From Tipula vernalis (lineage: Eukaryota; Arthropoda; Insecta; Diptera; Tipulidae): DNA of 64,000 nt. The notes under the pieces are model-generated. The model worked only from the letters and a program-made list of their open reading frames with translations, had not been told where the DNA came from and ran no database searches. The DNA lies in contig OY282560.1 in assembly GCA_958295665.1 (NCBI GenBank), positions 149,746,109 to 149,810,108 on the forward strand, read 5' to 3'. The translations under genes were made by a program, and so were the position numbers. Positions 44,125 to 54,272 of this stretch are shown here, in pieces. Each line of letters begins with the position of its first letter. Position 1 is the stretch's first letter.

Positions 44125-47100
44125 AAATGTTTAGAAATAATCGAGTAATCAAAATGAAAATTGTCACAGCAATTACAGGTCCCGAAACCTATTGATAGAG
44201 GTATCAACCATCGTAATCGGATCATTTTAGATTTTAGCCGCCCTAAAACTTGTGGGCTATAGCACAGTTGATTTTCAATAAAATTGAATTTTCTAAGAAA
44301 TGTTTAGAAATAATCGAGTAATCAAAATGAAAATTGTCACAGCAATTACAGGTCCCGAAACCTATTGATAGAGGTATCAACCATCGTAATCGGATCATTT
44401 TAGATTTTAGCCGCCCTAAAACTTGTGGGCTATAGCACAGTTGATTTTCAATAAAATTGAATTTTCTAAGAAATGTTTAGAAATAATCGAGTAATCAAAA
44501 TGAAAATTGTCACAGCAATTACAGGTCCCGAAACCTATTGATAGAGGTATCAACCATCGTAATCGGATCATTTTAGATTTTAGCCGCCCAAAAACTTGTG
44601 GGCTATAGCACAGTTGATTTTCAATAAAATTGAATTTTCTAAGAAATGTTTAGAAATAATCGAGTAATCAAAATGAAAATTGTCACAGCAATTACAGGTC
44701 CCGAAACCTATTGATAGAGGTATCAACCATCGTAATCGGATCATTTTAGATTTTAGCCGCCCAAAAACTTGTGGGCTATAGCACAGTTGATTTTCAATAA
44801 AATTGAATTTTCTAAGAAATGTTTAGAAATAATCGAGTAATCAAAATGAAAATTGTCACAGTAATTACAGGTCCCGAAACCTATTGATAGAGGTATCAAC
44901 CATCGTAATCGGATCATTTTAGATTTTAGCCGCCCAAAAACTTGTGGGCTATAGCACAGTTGATTTTCAATAAAATTGAATTTTCTAAGAAATGTTTAGA
45001 AATAATCGAGTAATCAAAATGAAAATTGTCACAGCAATTACAGGTCCCGAAACCTATTGATAGAGGTATCAACCATCGTAATCGGATCATTTTAGATTTT
45101 AGCCGCCCAAAAACTTGTGGGCTATAGCACAGTTGATTTTCAATAAAATTGAATTTTCTAACAAATGTTTAGAAATAATCGAGTAATCAAAATGAAAATT
45201 GTCACAGCAATTACAGGTCCCGAAACCTATTGATAGAGGTATCAACCATCGTAATCGGATCATTTTAGATTTTAGCCGCCCTAAAACTTGTGGGCTATAG
45301 CACAGTTGATTTTCAATAAAATTGAATTTTCTAAGAAATGTTTAGAAATAATCGAGTAATCAAAATGAAAATTGTCACAGCAATTACAGGTCCCGAAACC
45401 TATTGATAGAGGTATCAACCATCGTAATCGGATCATTTTAGATTTTAGCCGCCCTAAAACTTGTGGGCTATAGCACAGTTGATTTTCAATAAAATTGAAT
45501 TTTCTAAGAAATGTTTAGAAATAATCGAGTAATCAAAATGAAAATTGTCACAGCAATTACAGGTCCCGAAACCTATTGATAGAGGTATCAACCATCGTAA
45601 TCGGATCATTTTAGATTTTAGCCGCCCAAAAACTTGTGGGCTATAGCACAGTTGATTTTCAATAAAATTGAATTTTCTAAGAAATGTTTAGAAATAATCG
45701 AGTAATCAAAATGAAAATTGTCACAGCAATTACAGGTCCCGAAACCTATTGATAGAGGTATCAACCATCGTAATCGGATCATTTTAGATTTTAGCCGCCC
45801 AAAAACTTGTGGGCTATAGCACAGTTGATTTTCAATAAAATTGAATTTTCTAAGAAATGTTTAGAAATAATCGAGTAATCAAAATGAAAATTGTCACAGT
45901 AATTACAGGTCCCGAAACCTATTGATAGAGGTATCAACCATCGTAATCGGATCATTTTAGATTTTAGCCGCCCAAAAACTTGTGGGCTATAGCACAGTTG
46001 ATTTTCAATAAAATTGAATTTTCTAAGAAATGTTTAGAAATAATCGAGTAATCAAAATGAAAATTGTCACAGCAATTACAGGTCCCGAAACCTATTGATA
46101 GAGGTATCAACCATCGTAATCGGATCATTTTAGATTTTAGCCGCCCTAAAACTTGTGGGCTATAGCACAGTTGATTTTCAATAAAATTGAATTTTCTAAG
46201 AAATGTTTAGAAATAATCGAGTAATCAAAATGAAAATTGTCACAGCAATTACAGGTCCCGAAACCTATTGATAGAGGTATCAACCATCGTAATCGGATCA
46301 TTTTAGATTTTAGCCGCCCAAAAACTTGTGGGCTATATATAGCACAGTTGATTTTCAATAAAATTGAATTTTCTAAGAAATGTTTAGAAATAATCGAGTA
46401 ATCAAAATGAAAATTGTCACAGCAATTACAGGTCCCGAAACCTATTGATAGAGGTATCAACCATCGTAATCGGATCATTTTAGATTTTAGCCGCCCTAAA
46501 ACTTGTGGGCTATAGCACAGTTGATTTTCAATAAAATTGAATTTTCTAAGAAATGTTTAGAAATAATCGAGTAATCAAAATGAAAATTGTCACAGCAATT
46601 ACAGGTCCCGAAACCTATTGATAGAGGTATCAACCATCGTAATCGGATCATTTTAGATTTTAGCCGCCCAAAAACTTGTGGGCTATAGCACAGTTGATTT
46701 TCAATAAAATTGAATTTTCTAAGAAATGTTTAGAAATAATCGAGTAATCAAAATGAAAATTGTCACAGCAATTACAGGTCCCGAAACCTATTGATAGAGG
46801 TATCAACCATCGTAATCGGATCATTTTAGATTTTAGCCGCCCTAAAACTTGTGGGCTATAGCACAGTTGATTTTCAATAAAATTGAATTTTCTAAGAAAT
46901 GTTTAGAAATAATCGAGTAATCAAAATGAAAATTGTCACAGCAATTACAGGTCCCGAAACCTATTGATAGAGGTATCAACCATCGTAATCGGATCATTTT
47001 AGATTTTAGCCGCCCAAAAACTTGTGGGCTATAGCACAGTTGATTTTCAATAAAATTGAATTTTCTAACAAATGTTTAGAAATAATCGAGTAATCAAAAT

Positions 47101-50100
47101 GAAAATTGTCACAGCAATTACAGGTCCCGAAACCTATTGATAGAGGTATCAACCATCGTAATCGGATCATTTTAGATTTTAGCCGCCCAAAAACTTGTGG
47201 GCTATAGCACAGTTGATTTTCAATAAAATTGAATTTTCTAAGAAATGTTTAGAAATAATCGAGTAATCAAAATGAAAATTGTCACAGTAATTACAGGTCC
47301 CGAAACCTATTGATAGCGGTATCAACCATCGTAATCGGATCATTTTAGATTTTAGCCGCCCAAAAACTTGTGGGCTATAGCACAGTTGATTTTCAATAAA
47401 ATTGAATTTTCTAAGAAATGTTTAGAAATAATCGAGCAATCAAAATGAAAATTGTCACAGTAATTACAGGTCCCGAAACCTATTGATAGAGGTATCAACC
47501 ATCGTAATCGGATCATTTTAGATTTTAGCCGCCCTAAAACTTGTGGGCTATAGCACAGTTGATTTTCAATAAAATTGAATTTTCTAAGAAATGTTTAGAA
47601 ATAATCGAGTAATCAAAATGAAAATTGTCACAGCAATTACAGGTCCCGAAACCTATTGATAGAGGTATCAACCATCGTAATCGGATCATTTTAGATTTTA
47701 GCCGCCCAAAAACTTGTGGGCTATAGCACAGTTGATTTTCAATAAAATTGAATTTTCTAAGAAATGTTTAGAAATAATCGAGTAATCAAAATGAAAATTG
47801 TCACAGTAATTACAGGTCCCGAAACCTATTGATAGAGGTATCAACCATCGTAATCGGATCATTTTAGATTTTAGCCGCCCAAAAACTTGTGGGCTATAGC
47901 ACAGTTGATTTTCAATAAAATTGAATTTTCTAAGAAATGTTTAGAAATAATCGAGTAATCAAAATGAAAATTGTCACAGCAATTACAGGTCCCGAAACCT
48001 ATTGATAGAGGTATCAACCATCGTAATCGGATCATTTTAGATTTTAGCCGCCCTAAAACTTGTGGGCTATAGCACAGTTGATTTTCAATAAAATTGAATT
48101 TTCTAAGAAATGTTTAGAAATAATCGAGTAATCAAAATGAAAATTGACACAGCAATTACAGGTCCCGAAACCTATTGATAGAGGTATCAACCATCGTAAT
48201 CGGATCATTTTAGATTTTAGCCGCCCAAAAACTTGTGGGCTATAGCACAGTTGATTTTCAATAAAATTGAATTTTCTAAGAAATGTTTAGAAATAATCGA
48301 GTAATCAAAATGAAAATTGTCACAGCAATTACAGGTCCCGAAACCTATTGATAGAGGTATCAACCATCGTAATCGGATCATTTTAGATTTTAGCCGCCCT
48401 AAAACTTGTGGGCTATAACACAGTTGATTTTCAATAAAATTGAATTTTCTAAGAAATGTTTAGAAATAATCGAGCAATCAAAATGAAAATTGTCACAGCA
48501 ATTACAGGTCCCGAAATCTATTGATAGAGGTATCAACCATCGTAATCGGATCATTTTAGATTTTAGCCGCCCAAAAACTTGTGGGCTATAGCACAGTTGA
48601 TTTTCAATAAAATTGAATTTTCTAAGAAATGTTTAGAAATAATCGAGTAATCAAAATGAAAATTGTCACAGTAATTACAGGTCCCGAAACCTATTGATAG
48701 AGGTATCAACCATCGTAATCGGATCATTTTAGATTTTAGCCGCCCAAAAACTTGTGGGCTATAGCACAGTTGATTTTCAATAAAATTGAATTTTCTAAGA
48801 AATGTTTAGAAATAATCGAGTAATCAAAATGAAAATTGTCACAGTAATTACAGGTCCCGAAACCTATTGATAGAGGTATCAACCATCGTAATCATATCAT
48901 TTTAGATTTTAGCCGCCCAAAAACTTGTGGGCTATAGCACAGTTGATTTTCAATAAAATTGAATTCTCTAAGAAATATTTAGAAATAATCGAGTAATCAA
49001 AATGAAAATTGTCACAGCAATTACAGGTCCCGAAACCTATTGATAGAGGTATCAACCATCGTAATCGGATCATTTTAGATTTTAGCCGCCCAAAAACTTG
49101 TGGGCTATAGCACAGTTGATTTTCAATAAAATTGAATTTTCTAAGAAATGTTTAGAAATAATCGAGTAATCAAAATGAAAATTGTCACAGCAATTACAGG
49201 TCCCGAAACCTATTGATAGAGGTATCAACCATCGTAATCGGATCATTTTAGATTTTAGCCGCCCTAAAACTTGTGGGCTATAGCACAGTTGATTTTCAAT
49301 AAAATTGAATTTTCTAAGAAATGTTTAGAAATAATCGAGCAATCAAAATGAAAATTGTCACAGCAATTACAGGTCCCGAAATCTATTGATAGAGGTATCA
49401 ACCATCGTAATCGGATCATTTTAGATTTTAGCCGCCCAAAAACTTGTGGGCTATAGCACAGTTGATTTTCAATAAAATTGAATTTTCTAAGAAATGTTTA
49501 GAAATAATCGAGTAATCAATGAAAATTGTCACAGCAATTACAGGTCCCGAAACCTATTGATAGAGGTATCAACCATCGTAATCGGATCATTTTAGATTTT
49601 AGCCGCCCAAAAACTTGTGGGCTATAACACAGTTGATTTTCAATAAAATTGAATTTTCTAAGAAATGTTTAGAAATAATCGAGTAATCAAAATGAAAATT
49701 GTCACAGCAATTACAGGTCCCGAAACCTATTGATAGAGGTATCAACCATCGTAATCGGATCATTTTAGATTTTAGCCGCCCAAAAACTTGTGGGATATAG
49801 CACAGTTGATTTTCAATAAAATTGAATTTTCTAAGAAATGTTTAGAAATAATCGAGTAATCAAAATGAAAATTGTCACAGTAATTACAGGTCCCGAAACC
49901 TATTGATAGAGGTATCAACCATCGTAATCGGATCATTTTAGATTTTAGCCGCCCAAAAACTTGTGGGCTATAGCACAGTTGATTTTCAATAAAATTGAAT
50001 TTTCTAAGAAATGTTTAGAAATAATCGAGTAATCAAAATGAAAATTGTCACAGCAATTACAGGTCCCGAAACCTATTGATAGAGGTATCAACCATCGTAA

Positions 50101-50127
50101 TCGGATCATTTTAGATTTTAGCCGCCC
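44125..50127. repeat. 6.0-kb higher-order block, copy 2
   Basis: Second copy of the block at 37550-43551, offset 38 monomers, separated from the first copy by about 573 bp. The match breaks at 43552/50128, where one copy has CCCTAAAA and the other CCCAAAA. It lies at the right end of the array, just before the junction with transposon sequence. Confidence 0.92.
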
Positions 50128-50329
50128 AAAAACTTGTGGGCTATAGCACAGTTGATTTTCAATAAAATTGAATTTTCTAAGAAATGTTTAGAAATAATCG
50201 AGTAATCAAAATGAAAATTGTCACAGCAATTACAGGTCCCGAAACCTATTTATAGAGGTATCAACCATCGTAATCGGATCATTTTAGATTTTAGCCGCCC
50301 AAAAACTTGTGGGCTATAGAACAGTTTTC

Positions 50330-51165
50330 ATGGGTAAAATATATGAAATGGAACAAATAGGCAGGGCTGGTCTCATGAATCGATGACCGCTATGCAATGA
50401 AACAAATGAAAGAAGGTGCTGCAGTAAATGCAATGGCTAAAGAATACAATTTACCTGAAGCTACATTAAGGCGTTACGCCAAGAAATACTCGGAGGATGT
50501 AAGTGTGGTATGGTGGGGTTTGTTCCCTTCCCAGTCTCACTATAAAAATAACTGATTTACAAATATGGTTTGATTTTCAGGCTTTACCGACCAGCGCTGG
50601 ACGGTTTAAACCAACGTTCACTGAGGAACAGCTTATGAAGCTCAAACAGTATGTTCACGATTTGGATTAAATAGCTTTCGATGTAACAAGTCAACAATTT
50701 TCGAGAATAGCATTTGATTACGCTGAGTCTCTAAATATACCTCACCATTTTAATAAAGAATAAAGGAAAGTCGGTAAAAACTTCATTCATTGCTTTATGG
50801 CTAAATTTAAATTTTCCTTTAGAAAGCCTGAAACTACCTCTGCGGCCGAGACTATCGGCTTTTAATAAGCCAAATGTTGAAGCTTTCTTTGATTTGTATC
50901 AAGGCATTTTAGCCACTACAAATTATGAGCCCTATTAGATATACAATGTGGATGAAACAGGCTGCTTCACTGTTCCCACGAAGTCACCTACTGTGTTAAG
51001 TCCAACGGGACAGCACCGAGTTATTAAAGTATCGTCTGCTGAGAGAGGTACGAATGTCAGCGTAGCGTATTGTTTCAATGCTGTTGGCAATTACGTTCCG
51101 CCTTTCTTCATTTTTCCTAGAGTGCGGATGCAGCTGCACTTTTTAAACAATGCACCCACATGAGC
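50330..51165 (+). pseudogene. Pogo/Tigger-like (CENP-B/jerky family) transposase, degraded
   Basis: An N-terminal helix-turn-helix of psq/CENP-B type lies in the exon at 50397-50498 (AVNAMAKEYNLPEATLRRY). A GT-AG intron at 50499-50580 (GTAAGT ... TTTTCAG) keeps the frame. Exon 2 continues with GRFKPTFTEEQLMKL, FSRIAFDYAESLNIPHHFN and FSFRKPETTSA, all typical of the second DNA-binding region of Tigger/jerky proteins. It then enters the DDE catalytic domain: NVDETG at about 50947 (first catalytic Asp), VIKVSSAERGTNVSVAY, and VPPFFIFPR. In-frame stops occur at 50668, 50761 and 50938, with further frameshifts. The sequence is lost after 51165, so the remaining catalytic acids are missing. The first plausible ATG (50330) sits 3 bases after the satellite ends. 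No terminal inverted repeat was found on either side. Non-functional. Confidence 0.88.
50499..50580 (+). other. Intron in the pogo-like pseudogene
   Basis: It starts GTAAGT and ends TTTTCAG. It is 82 bp long, falls between codons, and joins the helix-turn-helix to the GRFKPTFTEEQ segment in the same frame. This size is typical of insect introns. Confidence 0.75.
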
Positions 51166-51223
51166 TAATTAAATTAATTACGTAACATGAATTATAATTT
51201 CCAAAAATTATTCTTTTTCTCGA

Positions 51224-51300
51224 ATTTAAAGCATAAGCGGTAACAGAGCAGATTAAAACGATTGAGGTCTCGAGTTCGATCCTCGCAGCAATGGAAAGAT
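51224..51300 (+). mobile_element. tRNA-like SINE fragment
   Basis: The stretch GAGTTCGATCC (about 51272-51282) matches the RNA polymerase III B box / T-arm consensus GGTTCGANTCC. About 35 bp upstream lies TAACAGAGCAG, a weak A-box-like stretch. The sequence does not fold as a full tRNA. A tRNA-derived SINE remnant is the best reading. Its 3' body and ends are not defined. Confidence 0.45.
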
Positions 51301-51372
51301 AGATTTGTAATAAAAAGCTCCAAATTTTCTATTTGGGTGGTTGCTATTGAGTTATGATTGTCTTTTTAATTA

Positions 51373-51712
51373 AAAAAGTTAATTTTTATTTACCAGATGA
51401 GTGGAAATTTAAAAGAAACTTTTTTTTTTTTTCATCAAAAATCGCAAAAATTTTTTGTCATTTTAATAGGCGAACAGAAATTACAAGAAGGTAGAATTGT
51501 CAGCAATATGACTTTTTTTTGTATGTTCAAGTGTCACATAACTTAAAGTGGCACGCTTTGATACAAAATAATGTCACGTTGCTGACAATTCTGTTATCTT
51601 TTAAATTCTGTTCGCCTGGTAAAGTAACAAAAATTTTTATGCACATTTTTGACGAAAAAAAAGTTTTTTTTTTTTAATTTCTGCTCGCCTGGTAAATCCA
51701 AATTAACTTTTC
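51373..51712. mobile_element. Hairpin (foldback/MITE-like) element
   Basis: The left arm 51373-51512 is an imperfect reverse complement of the right arm 51573-51712. The pairing continues inward (GTATGTTCAAGTGTCAC against GTGGCACGCTTTGATAC), so almost the whole 340 bp is palindromic around about 51543. The motif CCAGGCGARCAGAAATT or a variant occurs four times, at the outer and inner part of each arm (about 51401, 51468, 51604, 51682). This suggests one inverted-repeat unit nested in another. No coding capacity. The family was not identified and no clear target duplication was found. Confidence 0.8.
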
Positions 51713-52476
51713 TGTTTTTATAGCCAAATAAATTGAATTAAAATTTCGGTTTTCGGTAAATTAAAAAATGGCGTCGATCGTTTCCGTGCTGAGTTGATAT
51801 TATAAAATAATTGATATAAAAATAACAGCCAAATATAACAAGTAATTCAAATAGAGAATTCTTAGCCCTTAAAAAAAAACAACAATTGTCGACAGGTAGG
51901 AGAATCTAAGCAACGAAACATTTATCTGCATTCTGTTTAACGTTGATTGAGTTGTAAAATGTCTTAAAAGTTGACAATATATTCATAATAATATAAGAAT
52001 ATTTATTAGCTTTAAAGTCAAGTGTTGTGTTACTAGTATTATAGTTACTTTGCTTGGGCATCGACATCGAACTACCTTCATCATCACTCCAGTCCATTAT
52101 CTTACTACCTCAGCTATCACATCATATAGGAATTCATATTAATTTGTTTGTTTTATGTAGTCGTGCATAGCAAAACAAATGTGTATCTAGTAATGATATG
52201 GTGACATTTTTGTTAGGGCATACGTACTACGTTTAGTACAGAACGTTTCTGCTAAAAGTGCTAAAACATTTGCGTCTGGGGTTCGATTTAAACACTAGTG
52301 CGATTTTTTTTTAAATAATTAACATTATTGTTGCATTAAAATTTACGAAAATCATCTGTTTTTCTGGATATTTGTGAGAATTTTATCGAATTTGTCCGTT
52401 GTACGAATTGAAATAATTTATTTCTTGTAAATATTAAAAAATACATTTTTTCTTGTAGCTACAGAGGATCGAACTG
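51713..52476. other. AT-rich sequence with no recognised gene
   Basis: No coding similarity was recognised. A 63-codon open frame on the minus strand (51906-52097) shows no known domain and is probably chance. A tRNA-T-arm-like string GGGGTTCGATTTAAAC near 52278 may be another SINE scrap. The right end (52464-52475, minus strand AGTTCGATCCTC) is the B-box end of the SINE split by the Harbinger element. Confidence 0.6.
52464..52476 (-). mobile_element. 3' part of a tRNA-like SINE split by Harbinger
   Basis: Read on the minus strand this gives CAGTTCGATCCTC, a good B box. The remaining upstream part lies on the far side of the Harbinger insertion (55866-55925). Across that gap the minus strand reads GTGCTAGCATGAACGG, then GGATGCAAGG, then this B box: the A-box-to-B-box layout of a tRNA-derived SINE. 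The CTG at 52474-52476 is the left copy of the Harbinger target duplication. Confidence 0.45.
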
Positions 52477-52743
52477 GGCCCCTATTTGTGAATCCGTTTC
52501 GAACAGATATTCGATTCGAATGATAGATACGTTTCGAACTTGGATTGGTATTTGTGAATTCGATCGAATATAAAAATGTACACTGCGAAAAAATGAAAAG
52601 GGAAATTTTTTTTTAATGGTTATACCTATAAGAAAAAAACAAATCTTGTTAAATTTTGACGTTTAATGTTTTGTTTTTGTGATTCGAGCGTATTTAGAGA
52701 TTTCTTAAATTGATTTTAAAAGTAAATTAAATTTTAATTCCTT

Positions 52744-54046
52744 ATGGATTCGATAGCCGTTTATTTTTCGGATGACAGTGATCGTGAAGACAATGATGTC
52801 TCACCGCATTTATGTTTACGAATAATACGTGACAAATCAAATATATTTGTTATACCAGATGTCCAGTAAGTCAAATCATTTATCGTGATCATATTTAAAG
52901 TGTTTTTACTATTTTATGTGATTAAATTTCAGGTTTATAAAGTTATTCAGGCTGTCAAAGGATGCGGTCAAATACCTAATCAACGAAATTAATGACCATC
53001 TACCAATGCGGGCTCGATCATCAAATACCCCAAACATTTTAAAGTTGGCGGGTGCCCTTAGGTTCTGTGCACAAGGAAGCTATCAGCAAAGCATTGGGCA
53101 AGATTATTTGGTGGGGTTATCGCAATCATCGATATCGGTGGTTTTAAGTGAAGTGCTGACGGTTTTGGAAGAGAAAGTTTGCCCTAAATGGGTTTCATTC
53201 CGACAGACAAATAGTGATAAGGAAGCGGCAGCCAATTATTTTTATAGTCGAACCGGGTTCCCTGGCGTAATCGGTTGTGTTGATGGGACACACATCAACA
53301 TCCTACGCCCAGTAGAAAATGAACACCTTTATTTTAATAGAAAAGGGCACCACAGCTTGAATACTATGCTGGTAATGTATATTTACATATACATACTTAT
53401 GTAATATAATATCCATCAACATTTACCTACTAATACTTAATATTTTAAGGTGTGCGAACACAATACTCGTATTATGGCAGTAGACCCACGATATGGGGGT
53501 GCTTCGCATGATTCCCTTTGTCTGGAATTTAAGTACATATCGGCAATATTTACAAGAGATTCATCGAAACAATGGAAATACAAATTATTGGTTGCTCGGT
53601 AAACATAAAATTAAACAATTTATATATAGCATTATGTATTTTTAATTTTTATTATTAGGCGACTCTGGGTATCCATTGGAACCGTGGCTGCTAACACCAT
53701 TTAGAGCTACAAGTGATGGCAGCAGAGAAGCAACCTATAACACGATACATTCGAAAACAAGAAATGTCATTGAACGTACAATCGGATTTTAAAATCCCGT
53801 TTTCGGTGTTTATCAGGCGCCAGACAGTTACATTATACCCCAAAAAAGGCCACCCAAATAGTAAATGTCTGCGCCGCTCTCCACAATATTTGCCTTCACT
53901 TCAAAGTTCCGTTTGCAGAAAGTTTTGAAGTAAACGTGAATGATGATGACGCCATGCAACAAGAAAGCGTACCTTCAAATCGAAACGATGAACACAATTT
54001 GGCTAGAAAAATAAGGAATAGAGTTTTGAATGCTATAGTAACATAA
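52744..54046 (+). pseudogene. Harbinger (HARBI1-like) DDE transposase, two frameshifts
   Basis: Four exons can be traced: 52744-52865, 52933-53371, 53450-53598 and 53659-54046, with GT-AG introns of 67, 78 and 60 bp. The ATG at 52744 opens an acidic N-terminus, followed by FIKLFRLSKDAVKYL, the usual HARBI1 N-terminal helix. The catalytic segment shows GCVDGTHINI (first Asp), [34 protein letters not shown] (second Asp), [10 protein letters not shown] (Glu) and VNVCAALHNICLHFKVP near the end. Total length is about 365 codons, normal for the family. Two single-base frameshifts break it, one about 53541-53546 in exon 3 and one about 53784 just after the ERTIG motif. The key acidic residues are all still present, so the damage may be recent. 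Its product would normally act with the SANT-like partner encoded on the other strand. Confidence 0.92.
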
Positions 54047-54060
54047 TATTTAAATGCAAT

Positions 54061-54066
54061 AATAAA
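54061..54066 (+). promoter_or_regulatory. Polyadenylation signal of the Harbinger transposase gene
   Basis: AATAAA lies 14 bases after the transposase stop codon (54044-54046). The sequence between is AT-rich with no other feature. Confidence 0.55.
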
Positions 54067-54249
54067 AAGTTGTTTAAAAATATAATATTTTGTTTAATTC
54101 ATTTCAATTGCACATAGTATTTTGTTAATAAAAAATATTCTTATAAATCTAAAATTTGGTTTAATTCATTGAATTCATTTTCAGTATGTATCCTCAGACA
54201 AAGGTATAAATATTATCACAAATTTTCTTAATACTCAATTATCACGATT

Positions 54250-54255
54250 TTTATT
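54250..54255 (-). promoter_or_regulatory. Polyadenylation signal of the SANT-like gene
   Basis: AATAAA on the minus strand, about 18 bases beyond the stop codon of the SANT-like reading frame at 54273. It mirrors the transposase signal at 54061 and fits two convergent genes. Confidence 0.5.
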
Positions 54256-54272
54256 TCGTACATAATAGCCAT

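Larger units (their letters stand above)
1..50326. repeat. 173-bp tandem satellite array (about 291 monomers)
   Basis: The same 173-bp unit repeats head to tail from base 1 to about 50326; successive occurrences of the AATGTTT landmark (1, 174, 347, 520...) are 173 apart. The count fits 290 complete monomers plus a 144-bp partial last one starting at 50183, with net +12 bp of indels: +3 near 886, 2265 and 4820; +4 near 10748, 39757 and 46333; -2 at 26441, 30764, 42941 and 49517; -1 at 39681. Monomers differ at a few recurring sites, such as GCCCAAAAA versus GCCCTAAAA, CAGCAATT versus CAGTAATT, GAGTAATC versus GAGCAATC, and GAAACC versus GAAATC. The array is open on the left, so its true length is unknown. 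No protein gene lies inside it: on both strands frames close within one to two monomers. A centromeric or pericentromeric role is inferred from size and homogeneity only. Confidence 0.99.

Noticed and set aside
1..50326. CRISPR-like array
   Set aside because: The repeats are contiguous 173-bp units without unique spacers and there are no cas genes. This is eukaryotic satellite DNA.
1..50326. CENP-B box in the monomer
   Set aside because: TCCCGAAACCTATTGA shares only the CCCG end with the reverse complement of the box; the essential CGAA half and the central T are absent.
51268..51290. Functional tRNA gene
   Set aside because: Only the T-arm/B box is clear. No acceptor stem or anticodon arm can be drawn, so SINE fragment is the better reading.
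51906..52097. 63-codon minus-strand open frame
   Set aside because: No recognisable domain, AT-rich surroundings, no splice or regulatory context. Probably chance.
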